Shown: one piece after another, positions 1-12,900 of the stretch
Position numbering within the stretch: position 1 is the stretch's first letter
Layout of the letters: each line of letters begins with the position of its first letter
From: Epiperipatus broadwayi
Lineage: Eukaryota; Onychophora; Udeonychophora; Euonychophora; Peripatidae
DNA length: 64,000 nucleotides
Assembly: GCA_028023455.1 (NCBI GenBank)
Contig: JAQFVV010000457.1
Location: forward strand, 124,001-188,000
Direction of reading: 5' to 3'
Translations under genes and position numbers: made by a program
Notes under the pieces: model-generated
Told to the model about the DNA's origin: nothing
Databases searched by the model: none
The model's input: the letters and a program-made list of their open reading frames with translations, nothing else

Positions 1-83
1 CTATAAAAAAAAAAAAAAAAAAATTCATCACATCTAAATCAGCAAACTATATAAGAAATACAGTGGCTGTTTATTCTTTGTTT

Positions 84-154
84 TCTGGTGGTAATTAAAA
101 CTTAGTTTACTATTAATGTTCTGGTGGTATTAAACTTAGTTTACTAAGAATGTT
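84..154. repeat. 36-bp tandem duplication
   Basis: Two imperfect copies of a unit beginning TCTGGTGGTA and containing CTTAGTTTAC lie head to tail at 84-119 and 120-154. No function is suggested. Confidence 0.7.
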
Positions 155-394
155 GAAATTTATGAGTGGAATTGATATTAAAGACAAATCTAAATAAGGT
201 AGGACAAAGACTGTCTTATTTTAAGCAACTTTTACCCTGCATTATTTTTTATATACTTTGCTGATGTAGAAATGGTAAATTTCATTGTTATTTTTATATT
301 TAAAAGAAGATTAATCAACTCCAATTCAGTTTATAATATATATTATTCCTATACAAATATAATATATTATAATGAAATGGGGATATGGGTGCTT

Positions 395-1870
395 GCCCCT
401 GGGGGTGGTAATTGTTGGGGTGATGGCAAAACATCATCACTCCCAGTCAATATAATATTTCAATAATGAAATTTAATATAAGAAATCTTGATATTATTAG
501 ATATAATATTAAAGTATTGAAATAATGAAGTATTAAAGTAAGAGATTTCATGAGAGATATTAAAGTAATGATTACTATCACAAATATATATAAGCAATTT
601 TATATATTAAAGAAGAGCATGAGATCAATGAATCTCTGAGAGAAATCTCTGAGATCAGCCAGCTAGATCAGAAGAGATCAATTAACTCCTTAGAGCAACT
701 ATAATTAACTATACAACCAGCATTATAATAAGTAATACAAAGAAAGAAATAACCATTCATCATCATGAATGATCAACAATAAAATAAATGAACAGTCAAT
801 CTTGTGACTGGATTTGAAATGGGTATCCTGTAGACCAGGTTAACTATTGTGCCATTGCCAGCTTGGGGCAATTATTTAAACCTTAATTTGGATGCAACAT
901 CTTAGTGCTCATCCATCAGAATACATAATAATCAATAACAATAATGTTGGGATATTAAAACATGCTGATCATCATCAATGCTCTGGCCACTTAGTACCAT
1001 TAATGCACTGGCCAACTATAAACTTTACCTCTAAGACTAAACTAAAATAAAATGTAGTGCAGGATCATTAAAGAATATAATCTTATGCGCCAACCAGGAT
1101 GATGATGATTGATCATTGCTGGATAACCCCTTAAGCATTAAATACATCCCCATTTATATAACAGCAATTATACATAAATCTAGCTCAGAAGAACACAAGC
1201 TCAAGTACTGTTATGGTGACCAAGAAATGATGCAATAATTTTTAAGAATTGAATTTAAGTTTATTAACAATAAAAAAACTAATGAAATTAAGGTCTCTAG
1301 AATATGGCTATACAATTAGAAGCCTTCTGATTATCATAAACATATAATAATTAAAAATATATATCACATTGTGATTCACATATATGTGATTTACAATACT
1401 CAAGTGATTATATTGACTTATAATATCTCTTAATGAGTTTATGTAAATGCATATATATATATCTGCATAGATGTGCATTTTGTAATATATAAGAAATATA
1501 TTTCAATTGACATCTAATAGTTTTAAAATGATAAAAATTTTACGTTCTATTTGACGCTCATTGTTATATACATGCACACAGAATGCAGTACAATTTAGAA
1601 ATGGACATATTTGAATTGATATTTAATAATAATAAAGTGAATACATTTTACATATATATCTTAATAGGTTTACTCAAAACACACATATATAATCTGCGCA
1701 AATATGTGCGGTAGAATAATTGATTAATTATATAAATGAATTTCATTTTCTAACATATTTGATAATAGCAAAAACTCATTTTCCTTTTTATAGATCAAGA
1801 TTTAATATATATGTGTATGCATTTAGCCATTTATGCACACTCTGATGTTTACATATTTTAGTTTGATACA
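395..1870 (+). repeat. 2.4-kb repeat family, outer copy, left half
   Basis: Segments A (about 395-1220) and D (about 1360-1870) match, in the same order and strand, 57070-57700 and 57840-58140. Shared landmarks include CATTCATCATCATGAAT, a GAAATGGGT..GTAGACCAGG block, GCCAGCTTGGGGCA and AATATATATGTGTATGC. The matching right half of this copy lies at about 4560-5820, beyond an inverted copy of the same family. No coding frame or terminal inverted repeat is recognised, so the class of element is unknown. Edges are approximate. Confidence 0.65.
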
Positions 1871-1899
1871 ATAAAATTATTAAAAATTATTTTTTCAAT

Positions 1900-4550
1900 T
1901 AATTCTCTTTGCTGAATATAGCCTTTTTTTAAAAAAGTACTATCAAATTTTTGACAGTTTATTTTAAAGTTTTCTTTCTGTTTTGACATATTACTATAAA
2001 AGGATGATTTAAATAAAAGTTCTTATTTTCTTTCTATAAAATTATCTATGAATTATTTCTTTTTGATCTTAATTCAAGTAAAATTATATATATATATTGT
2101 AACCAATTGGTTTACTTAACACACTAATATAGTATGTGTGCATAAATATATATAAAGTTGAAAGGAAAAGTAGAAATAAAAACACAAAAATTGCAGTAAA
2201 TATTTTCTACATTCACTGAAATAAAAATAATAAATAAAGAATTAAATAACTCTGGATTTAAAATAATATTTTATTATAAAATTAAATATTTAAAAAAAGA
2301 TCTGATAAATAAAAATTAATATTTTTATTCTGATTTTGAAAATTTAAAAATAAGCATGTTTTCTGATAATTATAAAAATTTCTATTTTTGAAATCTTTTA
2401 ATTAACTTGTAAATTTCTATTATCTGAGTAAAAACATGTGTGTAAATTCTAAAGGATTATCACACCTTTGGTCAAATTCCAAAAATTAAAGTAAAAACAT
2501 GAATATCACCCTTTGATAGAAATTTCCAGCTTGTTTTCAAATGGATTAGACAGATTGAAAACAGTCACTATGTTTTTATCACATGACCTAACCAAGATTA
2601 TAAAAAGACTGATAAAAAAATATCAGTTAGTTTTTGCTTGCAGTTTTGTAAGAGTTGGCCAGAAGAGTCTGCTTTTAATATTTTAAGCAGTGACCAACTA
2701 GGCCAACTGCAAAGTTTGACTTTAATTTTCTGAGGAGTGGTTAGCAGAATAGCTAGCAGTTATACAGAGCTCCTATGAAGATCTAAGGGAGTACCAGTCC
2801 AGTAGCTGCCCCATAGTTTACTGCAAAGTTTTGATTCATGAGGCCAGGGTCACTTCAAAGGGATCAAGTAGGTGCTTAAATATGTTCTAGAAGACAGCTT
2901 GCCATGCCTGGACAGAAGAAAGCTCATGACATGCTAACAAATCACCGGAATTGTACCTCTTCCTGATACTGACAATTGCTTGAAGTACAGAAGGAAGTTC
3001 ATGGTATGCCAACAAATTACTTCAATACTTTTTTCTGATGATGACAATAAACCTGGATTATATTTTTCTGATGGACCAAAAACCAAGCTTACCAAGAGAA
3101 AGCTTGAAGAAATTGATGTATTTATGCTGCTGTTTATCTATACACGCAGGGAACCACAGATAAATGTGTTGCATATATATACAGTGAGTTATTTTATTTT
3201 AATATTCCTTAAAACGACTTTTAAAATTGTAAATAACTTAAAAAAAAACAACAAACAAGTAACTTTTGCTTGAGTTGAAATCTAGTAGATTATATATAAC
3301 AAAATTTTAAATAATTTCCTTAGTAAAATGACATTTTTATAACTGATAGATATATATAAAACGATATTAGTTTAAAATCGTTTATTAAACAAGAAAAAAG
3401 GCTGAACCATTTATTATTTTTCTATAACAAGTTAAATATGTTCAGAAATTTCACGCACACGCATGTGTGTGTATATGCATGTGCATATATGTCAATTGTA
3501 TTGTATATATCAGTGCTAGTCAAGTATAACACATGTAAAATTTAATTTATTTTTTTATAGTTATTTTATGTTAATTGAAATGTTTTCATGGCATATTATA
3601 AAATGCACGTCTGTGTACGAATATATGTATGCCTTTAAAGATACTTATTAAAAAATATTCTAAGTCAATGTAATAACTTTAGTTGTGTATATAATTTTGT
3701 ATAATATTCAAAATCAAAAGCCTGATTCTGCAGATTTTAATATTTATTTTTTTATTATTAATAAACTTGTATTTAATTGTTAAAAATTGTTTCCATCATC
3801 TCTTGGTCACATACAGTAATAGAGCTTATGTTCTCTGAGCTAGATTCGAACACTGGATGAATATATAAATGGGGGTATGTATTTAGTGCTTTTGGGTATC
3901 CAGAGATGATTAATCATCATCCTGGTTGGCGCAAAAGAGAATACTCTTTAAAGTCCATGCACTATATTTTATTTTTAGTGTAGTCTTATTAGAAGTTAAG
4001 TTTATAATTGGCCAGTACAAGTGGCCTGAGCATTGATGATGATCAGCATGTTTTGTATCCCAGCATTATTGTTTAGATTTTCTGGTTATGTATTCTAATG
4101 GATTAGCATTTAAGTGGTGCATCCAAGTTATGCTTAAATAATTGCCCAAGCTGGCAAAGGTTCAATGGTTAGTCTGATTTACAGAAGACCCATTTCCAAT
4201 CCAGTCACAAGGTCGACTGTTGATTTATATTTTTTATTGTTCAAATCCAGTCACGAGATGGACTGTTGATTTTATTATATTTAATTGTGGATTATTCATG
4301 ACAAAGAATGGTGTTTTAGATAGTGCTCATCCTTACTTGATAATTACTTTACTTTATAATGCTGGTTGATGGTTAATTATGCCTTTAGTTGCTCTTCTGA
4401 TTTCTCAATGATCTCTAATCTCATGCTCTTATAAAATACTATATTACTTAAATATTATACTTTTTGTAAATTTTAAATTTAATTTACTTGGGTACTTTCC
4501 ACTTCCTTCAACTTGCTTCTCCTTCCACCCTCATCCCGTTCCAACATATA
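1900..4550 (-). repeat. 2.4-kb repeat family, inverted inner copy
   Basis: Read on the minus strand this contains all four landmark segments in the family order: A (about 4550-3780), D (about 3640-3440), B (about 3050-2600) and C (about 2290-2130). Examples are the reverse complements of GATGATCAGCATGTTTTG (4036-4053), of GGCCAGGGTCACTTCAAA (2842-2859; similar block near 4935-4955 on the other strand) and of the TATGTGTGCATAAATATAT tract near 2134. A short frame at 2980-3273 falls in B and is antisense to the family direction; its counterpart regions are not open in the other copies, so I do not call a gene. Boundaries are good to perhaps 100 bases. Confidence 0.6.
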
Positions 4551-4559
4551 TATTTTAAT

Positions 4560-5820
4560 GTCATTATTTAACGAATTACTAAAACAATTTCTTTAAAAAT
4601 ATATATCAAATCATCTGTGAATTGCTCCTTTCTTTTAGACATATGACTCAAACAAATTATTCATTTGTTTTGCTTTAAGTTATTAAGTTATAAATTTAAA
4701 AGTCATTTTAAAGATTTTAAATGAATCCAACAGCTATATATGTTTATCTGCATATAGGTACAGGCACACATATACCAATTGTTCAAGCTTTCCCTTGGAA
4801 AGTTTGGTTTTGACGATTGTCATTATCAAGATAGATATAAATCAGGTAATTTGTTTGCATGCCATGAGCTTCCTTCTGTCTAGGACTTGATAAGCTTCAG
4901 GCCAGCAAACGTCTTGTCATTTAAGGTTAATGATTGATTTGAAGTGACCCTGGCTTCAAATAAATCAAAATTCCTCCATACAACCAATAGACTGCTGCTG
5001 GATTTCCTGCCTTGACTTCAGCTACATCTCATGGGAGCTTTGTATAAATGTGTCAGCCATCTCTGGTCAGCTAAAACCAACTGCTTCACAAAAAAATTAA
5101 GACAAGAAAAGGCTTCAAAAAAATTACTATCCAAACTTTGCAGCAGGCCTATTTGGCCATTGCTTCTCAAAATATTAAAACCACATTGAACTTTTCAAAA
5201 ACTGCTATCGAGAGTTTGCAGTTAGCCAATTTTGACAGCTACTTCTCAAAATATTAAGGCTAGACTGAAATAATCTTTTTATCCAACCCTTTTATAGACT
5301 TGAATTGAGGTGAAAACAACACTAATTTAAAAACTGTTTTTTTTTCTTATTTCTCTTGATTGAAAACAATTTTAATCCCTACAAAAGAACTTTTAATTAA
5401 AAAGCTACATTTGGAAATTGTATCAAAGATTTTTAAAAATAGAAATGTAAATAAGCATTAATAAAAAAAATTTCAAAAACAAATCATGCTTGTTATTTTT
5501 TCTTAAATTCAAAATCAGAATGCTAATAATATAATATTAATATTTATTCAGACCTTCTTAAATGTTTTAATTTATAATAAAATTCTGTTTTAAATTCAGA
5601 ATTGTTTAACTCTTTACAATTATTATTATTCCAAATGAAATGTAGAAAATATCTACAAAAATTTATGTCTGTGTTTATTTCTATATTTCCTTTCAACTTT
5701 ATATATATTTGTGCACACATACACACACACTATAATAGACCTGTTATAATATATTTTAAGGAGCCTACATCATTTCGACTCAATCAAAGTGAATCATTAC
5801 ACAATTGTTACTTATCATAA
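4560..5820 (+). repeat. 2.4-kb repeat family, outer copy, right half
   Basis: Segments B (about 4790-5270) and C (about 5540-5760) match 58760-59060 and 59330-59500 in the same order and strand, and match 3050-2600 and 2290-2130 in inverted form. Shared landmarks are TCAAGCTTTCCCTTGG, GGTAATTTGTTTGCATGCC, TGAGCTTCCTTCTGTCT and ATATCTACAAAAATTT. With 395-1870 it appears to form one interrupted copy. Confidence 0.6.
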
Positions 5821-6636
5821 ACACTAGACAAAGCAAAGCATTATTTATTTTCTCTGATTGCAGAAAATAATAATGCATTCAAAGTACATATACAAATAAA
5901 AGGCCTTTTTTTTTTCTTCAAAAACTTTTATATAACAAAATGTTTGCTTCACACTTTTTGAAAATATAACTAATTGCTTATCAACTAATAATATCCTTGA
6001 CACTTAACTTCATCTGAATGCTTTAATCGAATTCACTTCTCTATATATAATACTTGAATAGGCATACACCATCATTCAGAAATCTTACTATCAAATTAGT
6101 ATCAGATCTACATAATTAGATAAATAAATTAGTTTGAATTCATACCTAAGGATTTTGAAATTTTCAAGTTAATAGACAGTTAAGTGATATAATAAAAAAT
6201 GACTTCAATTCAAATCAGAAATTTCTATGCAAAGAAGGCTAGAAATCTATTTAGCCAAGTTAAATATTCATTTCTTCCAAAATATTTTTATGCAACTCAA
6301 AACCCTATCAATATTTTTTCATTATCATAGTTTTTCATTCTCATCATAGAGATTCAAACAACAATAATAATAAAAATATCTCTAAATTATTGCACTCTTC
6401 CATCCTTTACATTTCTCCCTATCCATAAAATTTATCATGTTTCTCTTACAACATCCTATATAATAAATATTTTTTATTCTTCCTCTCATCTTTGCATTAA
6501 ACACATCTACATTCTTGCCCATTTTTACCTCTTTCCTTTGGTAGCCAAATCTCTTGAACTTATTCTAAATGTGAATAAGCTCTTTCTAATATTATCATAT
6601 ATACTTCCATAATTTTATATACATTTATTATTCTTA

Positions 6637-7600
6637 TATAATATATAGGGGTATATGAGCACAGACTTTCACATGTCCCACCACTCTCCTCCACTCTATC
6701 TAATAACACTGATACACTCAAGCACATATATGCTGAAAAGATAAATAATCACCAATATATGTATTTCATGCTAAACCAGCAATCATCAGTTGGTCCAAAT
6801 TATCATCTCCTACACATATATACTATAAGTGCTCAGATATATATTAAGATAGACAATCTTCAAACTTTAATGGACAGGCTCCAATCTACTACACACTCCA
6901 ACTCTTCAACCGTCTAACCAATTGAAAATCTGATGATGGAATGCTGGAAGGCCACCCTGAAGCCGAGATTCTTGTCACACCCATGTTGACCTAAGGTCAA
7001 TCTGAACCCCACATGTACAGGACATAATCCATTTAATACATATGCAAAGATGGGCAGACATCTCTACAATGTAATACCTGAAACACAGGCTTATTACATA
7101 CCTGTGTCTATATATGCAATATATATATTACATTGTAGAGATGTCTGCCCATCCTGGCATATGTATTAAATGGATTATGTCCTGTACATGTAGGGTTCAG
7201 ATTGACCTTAGGTCAACATGGGTGTGACAAGAATCTCGGACTCAGGGTGGCCTTCGAGCATTCCATCATTAGATTTTCAATTAGTTGGACGGTTGAAGAG
7301 TTGGAGTGTGTAGTAGATTGGAGCCTGTCCATTAAAGTATGAAGATTGTCTATCTTAATATATATCTGAGCACTTATAGTATATATGTGTGGAAGATGAT
7401 AATCTGGACCAACTGATGATTGCTGGTTTAGCATGAAATATGTATATTGGTAATTATTTATCTTTTCAGCATATATGTGCTGGAGTGTTTCAGTGTTATT
7501 AGATAGAGTGGAGGAGAGTGGTGGGACATGTGAAAGTCTGTGCTCATATACCCTATATATTACATATATAGACACAGGTATGTAATAAGCCTGTGTTCTT
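6637..7600. repeat. Near-perfect 0.96-kb palindrome
   Basis: Left arm 6637-7074 and right arm 7127-7563 are reverse complements with only scattered differences. The 52-bp spacer contains ACACAGG..CCTGTGT (a small hairpin by itself) and the same hairpin appears again, inverted, at 7565-7600. Both arms carry the same open or nearly open frame: 120 codons on the minus strand at 7213-7575, and its one-stop counterpart on the plus strand in the left arm. The frame has no family I recognise. It looks like two copies of one short element joined head to head, recent enough to have diverged little. Confidence 0.85.
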
Positions 7601-9570
7601 ATATAAGTAAATTATTTTTTAATTCATAATTTTTTCCCATAACTCTGCTTCTTTTCCCTAATTAACTTATTGATCCACTATTGCCATTCTTCTAATTCAT
7701 TAATTTGTAGTGCATCCTATGTATTTGCTTATTTTTTTAAAATAGTAGAAATAAATTCTCCATTAATTGTGCATACAAGTCATCTGTTAGTCCTGCCATC
7801 TAGTGTCAGTTGATTGAATCATTATTTATAAATTGACTATAGGATTAACGTTAGTAATTCAAAATTATATTAATTTCATGCTATCTACAATATTTTATAA
7901 CAGTAATTGCAATTATATAAACACTAACCAATGAAAGATATTAGCATTCCTATCTGACATTAAAGGAAATTTAAATCTTACCAATTTTAAAATAATCAAC
8001 TATTAAAAAGGAGCAATTATACTGCACTGATAACATAACTAGTGCCATTCTTATAGGAGTGCAGACATAATCAAGATTACTTCTTATCTTGTTATTTATT
8101 GTTAAGCACAGCATCAGAGACACTCGATTATTATCAATATTCATATTAATCTTACAACAAATATCTAAAATATCAGCAAGGTATATAATTTAGCTTTAAA
8201 TTCAAACAAATAAACTTTTTTTATTACATCTATGAAGATCAAATATTATTTTATAATCAATAGTTTGAGAATTTGTCTTTATTTGTCAAATATTTATATG
8301 AATCTTAATATTTTTTTAGAAATTTAAATGATGAGGTAAAAAGATGATTGAAATACATTTGGTGTCAGAATATTGAAATTCTGTTGTACAGAAAATATAA
8401 TTTTTTCTGTTACTAGTACTAATCCTGTTTTCTCCCATAAAGTCAATAAAAATGTTCATTCTACATTAGAACATTTTAAAACATTATAATTAAGATGAAA
8501 TAGATACTTTTTATTAACTTCTAGTTTGATTATTAATTAGTTAAAGAGAAATTCCAAAGAACATGTGTATATGTAAATTAAGATAATAATTTGTATATTG
8601 CAGACTAAGCTTTTGTATTCCAGAAGCCAATCACCAAGTAATCAATCTGATATAAAAAAAGGGTCAAATAAAAAACAGATGAAGAGAGAGAAAAAAGGAA
8701 CAAATTGAGAAGATTTAAGCCAAAGGGCCAAACAGAAAACAGCTAAAAAGATGGAGCAAAGGCACAAACTGAAAAGATTCAAGTCAATCAGAACATAAAT
8801 CACTGCCTTCCATAGATAGTAAAGGCATATCTAAGCATGTGCAACTTATCCAGAAATTATTATTATTTCAATAAACCTTAAGATTAATTAGGTAATATTG
8901 TAAATGTACTTATTGTAATACCTAATTTTGGTTGTATTTATATAAATTTAGTTTCTACATACAAAAAGGAAATTATATTTTATTGATACGTAAAAATTCT
9001 AATTTGGAAATTGAATTTTTATTATAAAAGATTGATATGAATAGCAAGTGGTAGTCTTTTCAATACAGACCTCCATCTAAATTTTTTAGAGAGTTAATAT
9101 GAGTTCATGATACAGTAGTTTGGTCTAATAAACTGACAACAACTTGAAAATAATCTTTACAAAAAAGTAAGAATTCAAGCATGGTATGGAATAACTCCAT
9201 GTGCCTAAAAACAAGCACACAAAAATATACTAGTTTCATTCAAAAATTTTATTTTTTAACAATACGCTCATCTGTTTTAGACATTTAACAAAATAAACTA
9301 GCTAAAATGAATTAGCACTTTATTAGCTTTTTTTTTTCTCTTTGCTAGAATTACATAAGCTATCTTTGATGATTTTCTGTTTAATTTTCACCAGGTTATT
9401 AATAAGTAATATTTGAAAATGAAGGACTGTTAATAATTACTTTATTAGAAAACTCAAAAATTAGCATTTTTATGAGCATATAAATATCATTTTTAAACAC
9501 AGATAAAAACATATACATATAAAACAGGCACTAATACAAAAAATAAAGTCTATTCATTCATATATATATG

Positions 9571-9655
9571 AAATAGAAATAATCCATAAGAGATTACATG
9601 CGTATTTACAAAATAGAAATAATCCATAAGAGATTACATGTGTATGTACAAAATA
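9571..9655. repeat. 40-bp tandem duplication beside DOLK exon 7
   Basis: AAATAGAAATAATCCATAAG starts at 9571 and again at 9611, and the next 20 bases repeat as well. The array ends about 50 bases from the exon 7 donor, inside intron 7. The repeat causes the tails of the two open frames seen there; it is not coding. Confidence 0.85.
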
Positions 9656-9706
9656 TATTTGTGTTATACAGTATAATGAAATAATGGTAAAATTTTGAAT
9701 ACTTAC

Positions 9707-9925
9707 TTCTAATACTAAAAAGAGACATAATACTAATCCTGAAGCCAAATATAAAAGATCTGGGTCCCAAAGAAAACCAGGAATGTATGTCATAATTACC
9801 ATTATGTGAAAAAATTTTCGATTCACAGTTGTGGAAATCTTGGACTTTGTAAGTCCAATCTTTTGAATAATCACAAAACAAATAGTCATTGCTACAACAA
9901 CCAGCCACAAGCAGATTAATGCTAT
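9707..9925 (-). CDS. DOLK: DOLK exon 7 (RKFFH...YIPG block)
   Basis: The acceptor is TTATTTCAG| at 9926 and the donor GAA|GTAAGT. Exactly 73 codons, phase 0 at both ends. It holds a membrane helix (CLWLVVVAMTICFVIIQK), a cytosolic/lumenal link with TKSKISTTVN, then RKFFHIMVIMTYIPG and DPDLLYLASGLVLCLFLVLE. This is the most conserved DOLK block in the window (human ARKYFHLIVVATYIPGI..). The next exon should start with the equivalent of the human ..YVRYFRIKPLG segment and is not found down to base 1. Confidence 0.93.
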
Positions 9926-12900
9926 CTGAAATAATCACATATACATATGAAAAAAAAAAGAGAAAAATAAATTCAAATATATGTAAATGATTTATTAATA
10001 GCAAATAAAAATATTTATCATAAATAACAATGCATATTTATTAAACTATTTGAATTAAATAACTAATAATTAAATATAGATAATCTAAACATATAAGTAA
10101 TCATCAATAATAGAAAAACATTGACAAAAACAATAAATGATAAAATATAAATACTTTTAAAACCCCTATCCTTCTTCCTATCATTTTTCTTCATAAAACT
10201 CTTAAAAATCTGATATTTCCCACAATTTGATTTTCATTTATTTGTATTGTTTTTAATATATATATAGTTTCAAAAAATGTAAAATATTTATTTGTATTAT
10301 TCTATATATTTCCCATATTAAGAAATTGTAATAAATATATCATATGATTGATACTTTCTCTAACCAATGTAAAAACAATCTCACATGATTAATGACTAAT
10401 GGAATTATTCTCTCAAGTTATTATTGTCTGAATTGATTTATATAAAAGATCTATAATGGCTAACAAGGTTCCCTTTTAATTGATGAAAAAGTCTTGATTT
10501 TGGACATTAACATTTGTAAGACAGTTCCTATATCACCTTATAAAAAGTGACCATTATACAATATTAAATTTATTATACACAAAGATACATATAATTATGG
10601 AGTGCAATTTGAGAGCACTGTGAAGTGATTTGATAGTTATTCATTTATTTCCATACAATATCATACCTGTAGAACTATAAGTGATACTAATCAAAGCAAC
10701 AGATGTCAGAAATAATACTAAAGATGTCAGAAATAATACTAATATCTACAACATTAATACTGATAATGAAATATGAAAAATAATGACATGGTATCTAATA
10801 CCTGCATTTCACTTCAAGAAATGAAACTATAACTACACCCTTATTTAACAATAATATATTTTACACAAAAATTCAGAATTGTCAAACATTCATGTTTGTA
10901 CAATTTTGCTAATATCTAACTCTCTAAACTTTATATAAACAAAACAAAATAAATTGTTGGTAAACAAACACACAAACATTTGTAATGTATTTACATTCAC
11001 AAGTATTAGTATACATATTTGTGAGAATATAAACACACATCAATATATATAAATACACACACATATATAAAACTATGTTTAATGAATATAAAAATAACTA
11101 CCTATGCATTGATATATTATTAAATATTATATTTAAATTTATGAATGACTATACATGTAAATTTCTATAATATAAATATATACTTATCATCAATAAAAAC
11201 ATTTTTAAATACATATTCTTTATTATATATGTATACAAAGCCCAAATGAAGTTAGTTCCCAATCAGACCACTAGGTGATTGAATGCTTGATAACAAAGAT
11301 ACTATAGATGTAATATTTAATTACTGTTTTCAGTAATTATTGGTAGTTCAATTGGATGCCACCAGATTCTTCCAGTGTCTGGAAGATGATTTAGATTGAG
11401 TTTAAACCCCCAATATTCTTTTGGGGTTTCCTTGATTTATTAAATGGCACTGTAATCAATATATTCTCCTTCAGCACTTTAAAATAAACTGATAATAAAA
11501 GAAAAAAAATTACTTTTACCTTAAAAGAGGGTTTCTTCTTATTTTTTTCCCATTTTGTTCTACAACCATCACATAACAATTATTTTCTGTATAGATCAAG
11601 AGATCAAGATTTTCTTTGATCTATGTATTAAATAAAATCATTAATAAAAAAAATATGTGTAGAAAAAATATTAATTGAACAAATATAACAAAAGGATTAT
11701 ACGTCTTGTAATTTGACTTCATACTTGTTACTGGAATTTATCATAACAAATATATTATTTTTCCAACGAGGTTACTTTTTTTTTAATTCAGTTTATTTTA
11801 ATTGAGCTTAACTTTCATTGTATACTCACAAAATGATCTCTTTCTTTAATTAATTGATTTTCAGGTTTAAATACTATGTTTATTTATTCCAACACTCATT
11901 ATATGGTTGATTCTAATAGCAATTTTTAACACGTGTGTTCACGATTTTGAAGTGCACTGTTTGGAAATGAATTTTATCCTGATGTTTTACAAAATCTCTA
12001 ACAACTGGCATAATTTCTTGATCATAGCTGTAAAGTAAATCATCTTAACATTATTGCCTACAATGCATCATCACTGTCAACAATTATCAGTTCACTGTAT
12101 GATGGTCTCTTCAAATTCAATCCATCTTTTCTGATCTCTAGTTCTCTTCTTCACATCACCCCTACACATTTTCTTATTCCATCCATCAATCTCACATGTG
12201 GTCTCTTTCTGGGTCTTTTATAGTCTCTTGGAATCCATCTATTATCATCTTTTCTAGCAATATGTCAAGCCCAACTCCACTTCAGTCTTTTAGTCCTTTC
12301 AATAATGTCAGTAACATCTGTTTGTTCTCTTACTTTTTAGGTATAATTAAATAATAAAATTACTAAGAAGTACACAGACTCAAAATACCAAACAATATTC
12401 ATCAAATATATAAGATAATTCTAGATACTTAAAAATGCAAGCCATGTAAAATAACAATTTAAAATATCTTCATAAAAGCACTTATAGCAGGGTTACATTA
12501 ACTGCATATAGCAAAAATATAAAACATTTAATCACTAATACAATATTTAACTTCATTAACTCACATATCAAAGTATGGTTCATAATATAGAACAATGTTA
12601 ACTGCCCACAAAATCAACTAGAAATAAATCCATGGTAAATTCTTCTCTTAAATCAAATGATAAACATAGGTAACAGTAAGTGTGTTAAATTCTTCTCTTA
12701 AATAAAATGATAAACATAACTAACAGTAAGTGTGTTCACTGACAAATAATAGGCAATTCTGAGTACCTATTCATATTGAGCCGGATAGTTTATCCAATTC
12801 AAAGGGCGCTTCACAAAAAAAAAAAAAAAACTTTTGGTTTTATTAAAGTTTAAAAAAGAAAGCTTTTTAAAAGTTTGTTTAAAAAGAGTACGTGTAATAA

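Larger units (their letters stand above)
1..9706 (-). other. DOLK intron 7 (partial)
   Basis: This follows donor GAA|GTAAGT of exon 7 and runs out of the window. It holds the nested 2.4-kb repeat family (about 395-5820), the palindrome (6637-7600), and small tandem duplications. I translated the conserved parts in mind (GVGD-type loop of the kinase C-terminus) and found no further DOLK exon. The stretches 5821-6636 and 7601-9570 show only A+T-rich sequence with no support for genes. Confidence 0.6.

Noticed and set aside
2980-3273. 97-codon plus-strand frame (MKYRRKFMVC...)
   Set aside because: It lies in the B segment of the 2.4-kb repeat, antisense to the family order, and the matching parts at 4790-5270 and 58760-59060 are not open. 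No family recognised.
3830-3860. GTTCGAATC-like B box (reverse strand) considered as a tRNA gene
   Set aside because: No matching A box, acceptor stem or cloverleaf can be drawn around it, and it lies inside the 2.4-kb repeat.
1-9706. Search for DOLK C-terminal exons on the minus strand
   Set aside because: No splice-bounded frame resembling the conserved GVGD...G..K C-terminal part was found, so I conclude these exons lie outside the window.
9606-10004. 132-codon minus-strand frame overlapping DOLK exon 7
   Set aside because: It is a shadow in another frame; the exon 7 frame matches dolichol kinase and has proper splice sites.
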